From the NCBI GenBank assembly GCA_019638625.1, contig JAHBTK010000002.1, forward strand, positions 620,001 to 684,000: 64,000 nucleotides of DNA, given 5' to 3'. The translations under genes were made by a program, and so were the position numbers. Of the stretch, positions 1 through 9,000 are shown one piece after another. The DNA comes from Chitinophagaceae bacterium (GTDB taxonomy: Bacteria > Bacteroidota > Bacteroidia > Chitinophagales > Chitinophagaceae). Numbering within the stretch: position 1 is the first letter of the stretch; the number at the start of each line of letters is the position of its first letter. The notes under the pieces are model-generated. The model made no database searches and had not been told where the DNA came from. It saw nothing but the letters and a program-made list of their open reading frames with translations.

Positions 1-591
1 AACTTGTATGCCGACAGGGTGATTGACCGTAATGTGCTGGGTATAGAATTCAAAGCCGGGCAGGTATTGAGTTTGAACTCTCTATTTATCATCAGCTTTG
101 CCCCGGTATTTGCCTGGTTGTGGATAAAGCTTACCAAAATGAATGCCAATCCGAATACCGCCGTAAAATTCGCCATCGCTCTTTTGCTGGCAGGGCTGGG
201 CTTCGGTATGCTGGTATGGGGTGACGCTGTTTCCGGAGATGGAAAAGTGGCTATTATCTTCCTGGTGTTTACATACCTCCTGCACACTTTCGGGGAGCTT
301 TGCCTGTCTCCGGTCGGACTGTCCAGCGTTACCAAATTATCGCCTGCAAAGATCGTCGGTTTTATGATGGGCGTGTGGTTCCTGGCAACTGCCGGTTCCG
401 AATATATTGCATCATTGCTCGCCAATATTGCCAGTATTGATCTTTCAGAAGAAAATGTGGGAGACCTGTCTCATGCAAAATCGGCTTATGCGTATTTATT
501 CAAAGTAATGTTTTACACCGGCATTCTATCCGGTGTACTTTTATTAATATTATCACCCCGGATCAAAAAAATGATGCACGGCGTAAAATAA
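1..591 (+). CDS. POT-family proton-dependent peptide transporter, C-terminal part (cut by window edge)
   Basis: The reading frame is open from the first base and stops at 589-591, so only the last 196 residues are present. They hold about five hydrophobic helices. Two stretches, LNSLFIISFAPVFAWLW and ELCLSPVGLSSVTKL, match the next gene closely (LNSLFIISLAPLFSKWW and ELCISPVGLSYVSKL). Both proteins end in a basic tail, KKMMHGVK here and KKLMHGVR there. Proteins of this family import di- and tripeptides with protons across the inner membrane. The next gene starts 18 bases on, so the two are probably co-transcribed tandem paralogues. The true start lies outside the window. Confidence 0.9.
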   Translation, partial: NLYADRVIDRNVLGIEFKAGQVLSLNSLFIISFAPVFAWLWIKLTKMNANPNTAVKFAIALLLAGLGFGMLVWGDAVSGDGKVAIIFLVFTYLLHTFGELCLSPVGLSSVTKLSPAKIVGFMMGVWFLATAGSEYIASLLANIASIDLSEENVGDLSHAKSAYAYLFKVMFYTGILSGVLLLILSPRIKKMMHGVK

Positions 592-609
592 CTCTTAAAC
601 CTGTTGAAT

Positions 610-2391
610 ATGTCAAACGAAAACCCTCAAGTTTCCGCTAATCAGGATGAAACCGAAGTATTTTTTCAGTCAAAAGTTTTAGGCCATCCCTCCGGGTTGT
701 TTGTTTTGTTCTTCACCGAAATGTGGGAACGGTTCTCCTTTTACGGCATGCGGGCCCTGCTGGTAATGTTCCTTACTGCCAGCCTTATGGACGGAGGTTG
801 GAACTGGACCCGCGAACAGGCAATGGCATTGTTTGGCTCCTACGTAGGGCTGGTATATCTTTCTACCATGCTGGGAGGTTATTTTGCCGATAAGATTATC
901 GGTTACCGGTGGGCGGTAGTTGTGGGGGCGTTCCTGATGACCCTGGGTCACGGATCAATGGCAGTGGAAACACCCTTTTTTATATACCTAGGACTGATAC
1001 TACTGGTTTTTGGAAATGGCTTTTTCAAGCCCAATATGACATCTATTATTTCCGAAATGTATAAAACCCGCCCTGAAAAGAAGGATGGCGCCTATACGAT
1101 ATTTTATATGGGCGTAAACTCCGGTGCATTCTTCGGTATCCTGCTCTGCGGCTACCTGGGCGAAAAAGTGGGATGGAGCTGGGGCTTCGGTTTGGCAGGT
1201 GTTTTCATGCTGTTCGGGTTGCTGCAGTTCTGGCTGGCGCAGAATATTTTCGGCAATATCGGTTTAAAGCCGGTGAAAAAACCAAAAGCAGCTATTGCGG
1301 CCAAAGAAATGGACGGCGATAGGCAGAACCCTTTTACGGCATGGCAGCTGGTATTGATCGGCATCATGGTGGCGTTGGGATTGCTCTGGATCATTTTCGA
1401 GCCCGCTAAAATTATCTCTAACGGCAAGATGGACCTGTTTGATTTTTCCGTTATGGGCATTAGCGGCAATAACTTTACCATATTGGCGGCGTTAGCGCTT
1501 TTTATCATATTACTGTTCTACCGCTTTACCGTGTATTCGCCACTCACACGCGATAAAATGATAGCGGTTTCCTTTTTCGCATTTCTCACTATTTTCTTCT
1601 GGGCAATTTTTGAGCAGTCGCCCGGCACCCTCACCATTTTTGCCAGGGATTATACCAACCGGGTGCTGGAGGGCAGCTCCGGTACTATTTTCAAGGTAGT
1701 GAACGGGCTGATCACCATTGTTCCATTGTCCATTATTACGTGGGTATTGCTGAAATTGTTCGGGCAAACATTTAAAAAATATGCTGTTTCCAATATCATC
1801 CTGGGTAGCAGTTTTGTAATTGTATGGAGCATTGCCATATGGATGCTCTATAACCAGTTCCAGGAAAAATCGCTTGAAGTCCCCGCCTCCTGGTTTGGTA
1901 CCCTGAACTCATTGTTCATCATCAGCCTGGCGCCGTTATTTTCCAAATGGTGGGAGAGCAAGTACAACCCCACAGCCAATGCCAAATACGCCATCGGCAT
2001 GTTTTTGCTGGCCATCGGCATGGCCTGCGTAGCAGTGGGTGCTTCCAGTATAGCACCGGGTGCTAAAACTGCTTCTGTCAGTATGGTCTGGCTAATATTG
2101 GTGTACCTTTTCCATACGATGGGTGAACTTTGTATTTCTCCGGTAGGTCTTTCTTACGTGAGTAAGCTGGTACCAGCCAGGATGATCGCCATGATGTTTG
2201 GCATCTGGTATCTCGCAGTAGCCATTGGTATGAAGGGCGCAGCCAAGTTCGGGGAGAATGTAGATAAAATAGCCGAAGAAAATGGTATCAGCTATTTCTT
2301 CTGGATACTCACTATTGTGTCTGTTGTGGTAGGAGTAATTGCCATTGTATTTGCGCCGGTGATCAAAAAACTGATGCACGGGGTTAGATAA
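610..2391 (+). CDS. POT-family proton-dependent oligopeptide transporter
   Basis: This 593-residue inner-membrane protein belongs to the POT/PTR2 family (DtpA-like), which couples di- and tripeptide uptake to proton entry. The N-terminal helix carries the family signature EMWERFSFYGMRALL (ExxERFxYYG), with the proton-coupling Glu and Arg. The segment FFKPNMTSIISEMY is the second conserved POT motif, and ELCISPVGLSYVSKL lies in the C-terminal half. About 14 hydrophobic helices are expected. I chose the ATG at 610 (MSNENPQ) over an in-frame TTG at 604. It directly follows a second POT gene, giving a tandem pair. Substrate range cannot be read from sequence. Confidence 0.93.
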   Translation: MSNENPQVSANQDETEVFFQSKVLGHPSGLFVLFFTEMWERFSFYGMRALLVMFLTASLMDGGWNWTREQAMALFGSYVGLVYLSTMLGGYFADKIIGYRWAVVVGAFLMTLGHGSMAVETPFFIYLGLILLVFGNGFFKPNMTSIISEMYKTRPEKKDGAYTIFYMGVNSGAFFGILLCGYLGEKVGWSWGFGLAGVFMLFGLLQFWLAQNIFGNIGLKPVKKPKAAIAAKEMDGDRQNPFTAWQLVLIGIMVALGLLWIIFEPAKIISNGKMDLFDFSVMGISGNNFTILAALALFIILLFYRFTVYSPLTRDKMIAVSFFAFLTIFFWAIFEQSPGTLTIFARDYTNRVLEGSSGTIFKVVNGLITIVPLSIITWVLLKLFGQTFKKYAVSNIILGSSFVIVWSIAIWMLYNQFQEKSLEVPASWFGTLNSLFIISLAPLFSKWWESKYNPTANAKYAIGMFLLAIGMACVAVGASSIAPGAKTASVSMVWLILVYLFHTMGELCISPVGLSYVSKLVPARMIAMMFGIWYLAVAIGMKGAAKFGENVDKIAEENGISYFFWILTIVSVVVGVIAIVFAPVIKKLMHGVR

Positions 2392-2428
2392 GTTGTAAGG
2401 CGCAACCTCCAATTTGTAATTCTTATTA

Positions 2429-2689
2429 CTATTCACTGTCAATAGAGATTTTTTTCTTTATCAGATTCAAAACATATCGGCAAACAACGACTGCCGCGGA
2501 ACAGATAAAGAGATTAGAAAAAAAGGCCGTTAATTCAAAAGAGGAAAAGCTACCATTGCGCGTATACGCTTTGGTGTAAAATACCGAAGGATAACCTATT
2601 TTCAGGTATCCGTCATGGGGTAATTCATTCGAGATGGAAACCAATGTTACCACTAAAAATACAGCCGATATATAGATCAGAACTTTCAT
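2429..2689 (-). CDS. Small hypothetical membrane protein
   Basis: An 86-residue reading frame starting at ATG with no family that I recognise. It has an N-terminal hydrophobic helix (about residues 3-20, IYISAVFLVVTLVSIS), a polar middle with GYPSVFYTKAY, and a second helix (about 53-72, FFSNLFICSAAVVVCRYVL) followed by a lysine-rich tail, KKKISIDSE. The two-helix pattern with basic ends is that of a small inner-membrane protein, which favours a real gene. It sits 42 bases downstream of the HAD phosphatase on the same strand and converges on the POT transporter. Function unknown. Confidence 0.6.
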   Translation of the reverse strand: MKVLIYISAVFLVVTLVSISNELPHDGYLKIGYPSVFYTKAYTRNGSFSSFELTAFFSNLFICSAAVVVCRYVLNLIKKKISIDSE

Positions 2690-2731
2690 ACTATCTGATT
2701 AACTTGTCAACTTACTACTATCTACTTACCA

Positions 2732-3523
2732 CTAAATACTTCCTAACACCTTCATCACGCCATTGTCGTCATTGGAATCTGCTATAAATCTTGCTGCCGC
2801 TTTTACTTCGGGGTGGGCGTTTGCCATGGCATAGCTGAAATAGCCCTCCTGCATCATTTCCAGGTCGTTCATATAATCGCCGAAAACCATTGTTTCATCG
2901 TACCTGACATTATACAACTGCTGAACCGCCCGGACAGCCCGGCCTTTGTTCGCCAGTTTATCAGACAGGTCCAGCCACAATGCACCGGATACCTTCACCT
3001 GTATATCATTTTCCAGGTGCCTGAAATACGGGTAGCTGTTTTTCTCAGAGCCTCCGAAATCGCATAATGCGATCTTCAGTATCTCATCACCTTCTACCTG
3101 TTGCAGATCCTTCACCACCAGTTTTTTGTCGTAGTACATATTTACATGGTGTAAGAATTCGGGGCTATTACTTTCGATATACGCCTGCTTTTTACCGCAT
3201 AATATGATCTCTGTATCCCTGATATTTCTTGCGATATCCACCAATGTATGTACTCTTTCTTTTTGCAGCGGCTGTACCAATATCTCCTTATCCTTATGAA
3301 CAACATAACTGCCGTTTTCGGCAATAAACACCATATCGTCACTTACGGAAGAAAACTGGTTGCGTATGTTATAATACTGCCGCCCGCTGGCAATGGCAAA
3401 AATTATGTTTTTCTTTGTCAGTGCATGAAAAGTCGGGTAAAAATCAGGAGGAAGTTCTTTTTTGCTGTTTAATAAGGTACCGTCCATATCCACCGCGATA
3501 AACTTTACCTGCTGCATTTCCAT
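2732..3523 (-). CDS. Cof-type HAD-IIB family hydrolase (sugar- or nucleotide-phosphate phosphatase)
   Basis: A 263-residue cytoplasmic phosphatase of the haloacid dehalogenase superfamily, Cof subfamily. Motif I is VDMDGTLLNS near residues 11-20, with the nucleophile and acid-base Asp pair. Motif II lies in FAIASGRQYYN. The conserved Lys is probably in LANKGRAV, and motif IV is GDYMNDLEMM with the Mg-binding Asp residues. The large central insertion is the C2 cap typical of IIB enzymes. These enzymes hydrolyse sugar phosphates or flavin and pyridoxal phosphates, and the sequence does not say which. The start could be residue 1 or residue 3, both ATG. It may share a transcript with the small membrane protein downstream. 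Confidence 0.9.
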   Translation of the reverse strand: MEMQQVKFIAVDMDGTLLNSKKELPPDFYPTFHALTKKNIIFAIASGRQYYNIRNQFSSVSDDMVFIAENGSYVVHKDKEILVQPLQKERVHTLVDIARNIRDTEIILCGKKQAYIESNSPEFLHHVNMYYDKKLVVKDLQQVEGDEILKIALCDFGGSEKNSYPYFRHLENDIQVKVSGALWLDLSDKLANKGRAVRAVQQLYNVRYDETMVFGDYMNDLEMMQEGYFSYAMANAHPEVKAAARFIADSNDDNGVMKVLGSI

Positions 3524-3918
3524 TGATCATAATTTGTCGCGAAAATAATTGATTCGTTTGTTTTGACAGGCGCTTTCCATCCCGTGCTATCCTGACAAAC
3601 GTCCCCCTCCCCGATGATTCCGTAAGGGGGAACCACAGCAGCTTATTTGCTACAAAAATCAGTGCCATAAAGGATTTACTGCGAAGGCGCCGGATACAAT
3701 GAATCTGGCGGAGCTGTATGGCTTCCCCGGTTTAGGGAATGATCAAAAAATATTGTTTTACTCAAAATTGATGATATTCAATAATATAGTATTATTACCT
3801 GCTTAATTATCTCCTGTAATTGTAACAGGGGTTGCAGGCTTTTAAAGATGCCGGAAAAAGCACCGGCGCTATAGTATAAAAGTGATTACTTTTAAATAAA
3901 TATTAATTTTTTTCCACT
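3524..3918. other. Intergenic region between divergent genes, with a possible structured element
   Basis: This 395-base gap separates the HAD gene (minus) from the cytochrome lipoprotein gene (plus). Its left half (about 3550-3720) is GC-rich with several inverted repeats. The arms CGTTTGT (about 3555) and ACAAACG (about 3594) pair, as do CCCCCT (about 3602) and AGGGGG (about 3628). Its right half is AT-rich, as expected of a promoter region. A 74-codon open frame on the minus strand here (3444-3668) overlaps the HAD start and has no sign of being a gene. Confidence 0.5.
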
Positions 3919-6600
3919 ATGTATCGAAATCTTTCGCTAGCGCTTGCTGCCGCACTTTTTCTTTCGATAGGAATCGTTTCCTGTAAGGATGAAAAGAAAG
4001 AAACCGGTAGTACTGCCACCGGAGACCCCAAGGTTGATAAACTAAAGTTACCCAGCGGCTTTAAAGCCGAACGTCTTTTTGGTCCCTCAGAAAACAATGA
4101 CGGATCCTGGGTGTCTATGACATTTGACGACAAAGGACGCCTGCTTGCCTCTGATCAATACGGTTATATCTACCGGCTTACCCTGCCTGCCATAGGCGAT
4201 ACAACTACTAAAACGTCGGTTGAAAAGTTACTTTTTCCTAATGACCCATTAGTTGCCAACGATACCAGCGGTAAAAAAATAAGTATAGGATTTGCCCAGG
4301 GCCTGCTGTATGCGTTCAACAGCTTGTATGTGATGGTAAACAATCTCCACAATGAGGATCTGCAGCGAAAAAGCGGGTTGTACCGCCTGCAGGATACTGA
4401 CGGAGACGACCAGTTCGATAAGATCACTTTGCTGAAATCCATGAAAGGAGACGGAGAGCATGGTCCACACAGTGTTATCCTGTCGCCTGATAAACAATCT
4501 TTATACCTGGTAGCAGGTAACCATACAGATATACCGCCCATGGATGCGTACAGACTCTCCTCTAACTGGAAAGAAGATAACCTGATGCCGCTGTTTACAG
4601 ACCCTAACGGGCACGCGGTAGATAGAAAAGCTCCCGGGGGATGGATCGCCAAAACAGATCCGGAAGGAAAATCTTTTGAACTCATCAGCGCCGGATACCG
4701 TAACAGCTATGATATTGCCTTTAACGATGTGGGCGACCTTTTTATCTATGACTCCGATATGGAATGGAACTTTGGTTTGCCCTGGTACCGCCCAACCCGC
4801 ATTTTACATGCTACCAGCGGTAGTGAATACGGATGGCGTACCGGTACCGGCACCTGGTCTCCTGTTTACCCGGACAACCTGCCCGCTTTCCTGAACGTGG
4901 GGCAGGGCTCACCCACCAACTTTATCTGGGCCGGCAATGCCAAATTTCCCGAAAAATACCGCCACTCTTTACTGGCCTTCGACTGGAGCTTTGGTATCAT
5001 CTATTCTGTAACGGCTACCCCTGAAGGAGCCAGCTATAGCTCCAAAGCGGAAGAATTTATTTCGGGCACTCCTTTACCGCTAACGGATGGTGTGATCGGC
5101 CCGGATGGCGCCCTGTACTTTTTAACCGGTGGCCGCCGGCTCGAATCAGACCTTTACAGGGTATATTATGACGGCAAACTGGCTGAAAAGCAAACAGAAA
5201 CGGTTGTGACGGAGGAATCAAAGATCCGCCGGCAACTGGAAGAATATCATTCCGGCGGACCGAAAGCAGGAGCGGTGGATTTTGCCTGGCCTTACCTGAA
5301 ACACGCAGACAGGTTTGTACGGTATGCTGCCCGCATTGTACTGGAACACCAGCCGGTGAAGGAATGGCAGGACAGGGTACTGGCAGAAAAGGACCCCGTA
5401 ACCCTGATCCAGGGCGCCGTTTCACTCGCAAGACAGGGAGACCCCTCGGTAAAAGGGCAATTATTACATACACTGGCGGGCATCAATTTCGGCTCCTTGT
5501 CGGAAAGCCAGCAAACAGACCTGGTGCGGGCCATAGAACTTACTATAGTCAGGATGGGTATGCCGGATGCTGCCGGAAAAGCAGAAATTATTGCCTACCT
5601 GGACGCTCAATATCCGGCTAAAAACAACGAACTGACAAAAGAGTTAGTAAAAGTGCTTGCCTATCTTGAAGCGCCGAACGTTGTTGAAAAAACAGTTCCC
5701 CTTTTAGCCGCCGCAAAAGATGATAACTCCTCCGGGCAAAAAACTTTTATGGAGTCCTCTGATCTTATTATGCGTAACCCCCAGTACGGAATGGACATAG
5801 CCGGCATGCTCACAAGCGTACCACCGGCCCAACAAACATATCTTGCCATTGCCTTATCCAATACTAAAACCGGCTGGACTCCCGAACTGAGAGAACAGTA
5901 TTTCAAATGGTTTTACAATGCCTTCAGCTTTAAAGGCGGACACAGTTTCAGAGGGTATGTGAACAACGTAAGAAAAAAAGCACTGGAGAATGTGCCCAAA
6001 GCGGAGTTTGCACATTATAATACCCTTTCCGGCGACTCTATCGCTTCCCTCTCCGGCTACCAGGGATTAGCCAACGCTCCCAAACCCAAAGGCCCCGGAA
6101 AAAGATGGACAGTGGAAAACGCAACGCCACTGCTGGACAGCCTGAAAGGCCGTGATTTTGAAAACGGCAGGGCCATGTTCGCCGCCACCATGTGTTTATC
6201 CTGTCACAACATGAAAGGTGAGGGGGGTACTTCCGGGCCTGATCTTTCACAACTGGGAACACGTTTTTCCGCGAAAGATATACTGGAAGCCATTATAGAT
6301 CCAAACAAAACTATTTCTGATCAGTATGGCGCTACTACGTTTTTCCTGAAAGAAGGTGGCTCAATAATTGGTCGTTTGGTGAAAGAGGATGACAATAATT
6401 ATTCCATCTCCCAAAATCCTTTCGCACCGCAGATCTTACGGGAAGTTCCCAAGAACAGCGTGGTAAGGACCAGGGTATCCGAGATATCACCGATGCTGCC
6501 GGGCCTGATCAATCCGCTTAACAGTGAAGAGTTGAAAGACCTGCTGGCTTACCTGGTTGCCAATGGCAATAAGGATAACCCGATCTATAGCGAAAAATAA
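3919..6600 (+). CDS. Large lipoprotein: sorbosone/PQQ-type beta-propeller, HEAT repeats and C-terminal cytochrome c domain
   Basis: An 893-residue exported lipoprotein. The signal peptide ends in a lipobox (IVSC, Cys about residue 22). Residues about 40-420 look like the PQQ-dependent, sorbosone-dehydrogenase-like beta-propeller family common in Planctomycetes and Bacteroidota (FDDKGRLLASDQYG, GLLYAFNSLYVMVNN, GPDGALYFLTGGRR). Residues about 440-720 are helical, HEAT-like. The C-terminus carries one haem c site, CLSCH at residues 759-763, followed by GPDLSQLGTRF, which is typical of PVC-type haem-binding domains. It probably oxidises a sugar or alcohol at the cell surface or periplasm and passes electrons to its haem; substrate unknown. 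It stands alone, with a terminator 40 bases downstream. Confidence 0.87.
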   Translation: MYRNLSLALAAALFLSIGIVSCKDEKKETGSTATGDPKVDKLKLPSGFKAERLFGPSENNDGSWVSMTFDDKGRLLASDQYGYIYRLTLPAIGDTTTKTSVEKLLFPNDPLVANDTSGKKISIGFAQGLLYAFNSLYVMVNNLHNEDLQRKSGLYRLQDTDGDDQFDKITLLKSMKGDGEHGPHSVILSPDKQSLYLVAGNHTDIPPMDAYRLSSNWKEDNLMPLFTDPNGHAVDRKAPGGWIAKTDPEGKSFELISAGYRNSYDIAFNDVGDLFIYDSDMEWNFGLPWYRPTRILHATSGSEYGWRTGTGTWSPVYPDNLPAFLNVGQGSPTNFIWAGNAKFPEKYRHSLLAFDWSFGIIYSVTATPEGASYSSKAEEFISGTPLPLTDGVIGPDGALYFLTGGRRLESDLYRVYYDGKLAEKQTETVVTEESKIRRQLEEYHSGGPKAGAVDFAWPYLKHADRFVRYAARIVLEHQPVKEWQDRVLAEKDPVTLIQGAVSLARQGDPSVKGQLLHTLAGINFGSLSESQQTDLVRAIELTIVRMGMPDAAGKAEIIAYLDAQYPAKNNELTKELVKVLAYLEAPNVVEKTVPLLAAAKDDNSSGQKTFMESSDLIMRNPQYGMDIAGMLTSVPPAQQTYLAIALSNTKTGWTPELREQYFKWFYNAFSFKGGHSFRGYVNNVRKKALENVPKAEFAHYNTLSGDSIASLSGYQGLANAPKPKGPGKRWTVENATPLLDSLKGRDFENGRAMFAATMCLSCHNMKGEGGTSGPDLSQLGTRFSAKDILEAIIDPNKTISDQYGATTFFLKEGGSIIGRLVKEDDNNYSISQNPFAPQILREVPKNSVVRTRVSEISPMLPGLINPLNSEELKDLLAYLVANGNKDNPIYSEK

Positions 6601-6640
6601 CGGAGACCTGTAAGCGACAATGATCCGGTAATAAAACTAA

Positions 6641-6673
6641 AAAACGGTGGATTTAAAAACCCACCGTTTTTTT
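6641..6673 (+). terminator. Intrinsic terminator of the cytochrome lipoprotein gene
   Basis: The 10-base arms 6641-6650 (AAAACGGTGG) and 6661-6670 (CCACCGTTTT) are perfectly complementary around a 10-base loop, and the T run continues to 6673. It begins 40 bases after the stop codon of the upstream gene. Confidence 0.88.
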
Positions 6674-6721
6674 ATGGAGTGTTAAGTTAAACGTATTATA
6701 GTTTTACAATAGCTACGAATT

Positions 6722-6810
6722 CCAGCGTCCGCCTGCGGCGGATGATTTTTGGATACAAATAATATGCCACGGATGCACGAATAAATATTCGTGCATCCGT
6801 GGCATATTAT
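6722..6810. repeat. Compound inverted repeat with a 25-base perfect hairpin
   Basis: Two inverted repeats lie side by side between convergent genes. The first is short: TCCGCC and GGCGGA around TGC, about 6728-6742. The second has perfect 25-base arms, 6759-6783 and 6786-6810, separated by only two bases (AA), with the core GCCACGGATGCACGAAT. Elements with the core ATTCGTGCATxCGTGGC recur between genes in several bacterial phyla. That is from memory and not tested here. No second copy was seen in this window. Confidence 0.85.
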
Positions 6811-6887
6811 ACAATATTTTAAACCACATTCATGGTATTTCCTTCCCGCAAGGTGGAAATTCACTCACCCCATGAAATCACGTTCGC

Positions 6888-8819
6888 TTACAACTTCCCA
6901 CTCTTAATTTCATCCACCACACCGGGGTCCAGCAGGGTGCTGGTATCACCGAGTTTGTCCATTTCTCCTTCCGCGATCTTTCTTAAGATCCGGCGCATGA
7001 TCTTTCCGCTTCTCGTTTTTGGCAACCCGTTTACAAACTGTATCCGGTCGGGTTTGGCAATAGGGCCGATAATGCGGGCAACCGTCTGGGAAATGTCTTT
7101 TCTTGTATGCTCTTCGTCACCATGCATGGCGCTTACGATCACATAGGCATATATACCCTGCCCCTTCACTTCGTGCGGGAAGCCCACTACAGCGCTTTCT
7201 ACCACGCTGGCGTGCATATTGATAGCGTTCTCCACTTCCGCGGTGCCTATACGATGCCCGCTCACATTCAGCACATCATCTACCCTACCCGTGATCCTGA
7301 AAAAGCCGTCATCGTTTCTCAATGCCCCATCCCCCGTGAAATAAAGATTTTCGTAAGTAGCAAAATAATTCGTGCGGCAACGTTCATGATCCCCATAGGT
7401 TGTCCTTAGTATTCCCGGCCAGGGAGCCTTCATACATAGGTTGCCCTTATACAAGCCTTCTTCATCTTTTTCCGTTACCTCTTTTCCGCGATCGTCTACC
7501 AGCACCGGCTGTATGCCCGGGAGAGGCAGTGTAGCCCAGGAGGGTTTGGAAGGCGTTACACCCGCCAGGTTGGAGATCAAGATGCCGGCGGTTTCTGTTT
7601 GCCACCAGGTATCCACGATCGGGCATTTCTTTTTCCCGATATTTTCATCATACCAATGCCAGGCCTCCTCATTAATGGGTTCTCCTACAGTCCCTAACAC
7701 TTTCAGGGAGGAGAGGTCCTTGCCTTTCAGCGGATCCAGGCCATAGCTCATTAAGCTGCGAATGGCCGTGGGAGCTGTATACAATATATTCACTTTGTAT
7801 TTATCCACGATATCCCAGAACCTCCCCGCATCGGGCCAGGTGGGTACTCCTTCAAACATCAGGCTGGTAGCCCCCGCGCTTAAAGGGCCGTATATGATAT
7901 AACTGTGCCCGGTTATCCAACCGATATCAGCGGTACAAAAGTGTACCTGTCCCGGTTGGTACTGGAATGTATTCACAAAAGTGTAGTTCGTCCATACCAT
8001 ATATCCGCCGATGGTATGTACAACCCCTTTGGGTTTGCCCGTACTACCGGAAGTATATAAGATAAACAACGGATCTTCCGCGTCCATTTCTTCGGATTTG
8101 CCAAAATCCTCCACCGGCAATGTATCAGTCACTTTCAGCATTTCATCTTCCCACCATACATCCCTTCCTTTTATCATGCTCACCGCCGTGCGGGTACGGG
8201 TATATACAATAACTCTTTTCACCACCTTGTTTCCGATCAGGGCATCATCTATTATGCTTTTTAAAGGAATGTCTTTTCCACCGCGGTATGCGCCGTCACA
8301 GGTGACAATATATTCTGCTTTCGCATCCTCCAGCCTGTCTGCAATACTCTGAGCGGAAAACCCGCCAAAGATCACACTGTGTATCGCGCCGATGCGGGCA
8401 CAGGCCAGCACCGCGTAAGCCAGTTCGGGCACCATGCCCATATAGATACAAACCCTGTCGCCTTTTTTTACACCATTGTTTTTCAATACCTGGGCAAACT
8501 GGCAAACTCTTTTGTGCAGCCGCTCGTAGGTTACTATACGCACCCGTTCCTCGGGGTTATTGGGTTCCCAAATGATAGCGGGTTTGTCTGCCAGCGCCGG
8601 CAAATGCCTGTCCAGGCAGTTTTCCGTTATATTCAACTTTCCTCCGGCAAACCACTCCACTTTCGGTTCTTTAAAATTCCAGTTCAATACCTTATCCCAC
8701 TTTTTTCTCCAGGTAAAATTTTCAGCAATTTCACCCCAGAACCCTTCGGGATCGGTTATGCTTTTCTGATAGGCAACCTTGTATTCTTCTAAACTTTTGA
8801 TCTGGTAGGGGTAAGACAT
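6888..8819 (-). CDS. acs: Acetyl-CoA synthetase (AMP-forming)
   Basis: This 643-residue enzyme activates acetate to acetyl-CoA through acetyl-AMP. It has the N-terminal ACS domain (YKVAYQKSITDPEGFW), the phosphate-binding loop YTSGSTGKPKGVVH, the acetate-pocket tryptophan region VDTWWQTETAG, and GRVDDVLNVSGHR at the hinge. The C-terminal signature PKTRSGKIMRRILRK carries the catalytic lysine that is usually controlled by acetylation. Length matches Acs (about 650). I chose the ATG at 8819 (MSYPYQIK) over an in-frame TTG at 8831. The adjacent divergent gene is an organic-acid-type MFS carrier, which suggests coupled uptake and activation of a carboxylate. Confidence 0.97.
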   Translation of the reverse strand: MSYPYQIKSLEEYKVAYQKSITDPEGFWGEIAENFTWRKKWDKVLNWNFKEPKVEWFAGGKLNITENCLDRHLPALADKPAIIWEPNNPEERVRIVTYERLHKRVCQFAQVLKNNGVKKGDRVCIYMGMVPELAYAVLACARIGAIHSVIFGGFSAQSIADRLEDAKAEYIVTCDGAYRGGKDIPLKSIIDDALIGNKVVKRVIVYTRTRTAVSMIKGRDVWWEDEMLKVTDTLPVEDFGKSEEMDAEDPLFILYTSGSTGKPKGVVHTIGGYMVWTNYTFVNTFQYQPGQVHFCTADIGWITGHSYIIYGPLSAGATSLMFEGVPTWPDAGRFWDIVDKYKVNILYTAPTAIRSLMSYGLDPLKGKDLSSLKVLGTVGEPINEEAWHWYDENIGKKKCPIVDTWWQTETAGILISNLAGVTPSKPSWATLPLPGIQPVLVDDRGKEVTEKDEEGLYKGNLCMKAPWPGILRTTYGDHERCRTNYFATYENLYFTGDGALRNDDGFFRITGRVDDVLNVSGHRIGTAEVENAINMHASVVESAVVGFPHEVKGQGIYAYVIVSAMHGDEEHTRKDISQTVARIIGPIAKPDRIQFVNGLPKTRSGKIMRRILRKIAEGEMDKLGDTSTLLDPGVVDEIKSGKL

Positions 8820-9000
8820 ATAGCAATGCAATTTTTGATTTGGTTCTTAAAGAGCCTTAAAATTACCCTCTTTCATTGAATCCTGAACAGTATTTTCATT
8901 TTTATCCGCAACAGGCAGGATTTTGTTATTGGATTTTCCTTTTGTACTACCACCGAGGTTTAGTACTTTCAACATCTTTTTATAAATATTGTTTGCGCAT

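Noticed and set aside
3444..3668. A 74-codon minus-strand frame over the HAD start
   Set aside because: It overlaps the well-supported HAD phosphatase start in another frame and covers a repeat-rich region.
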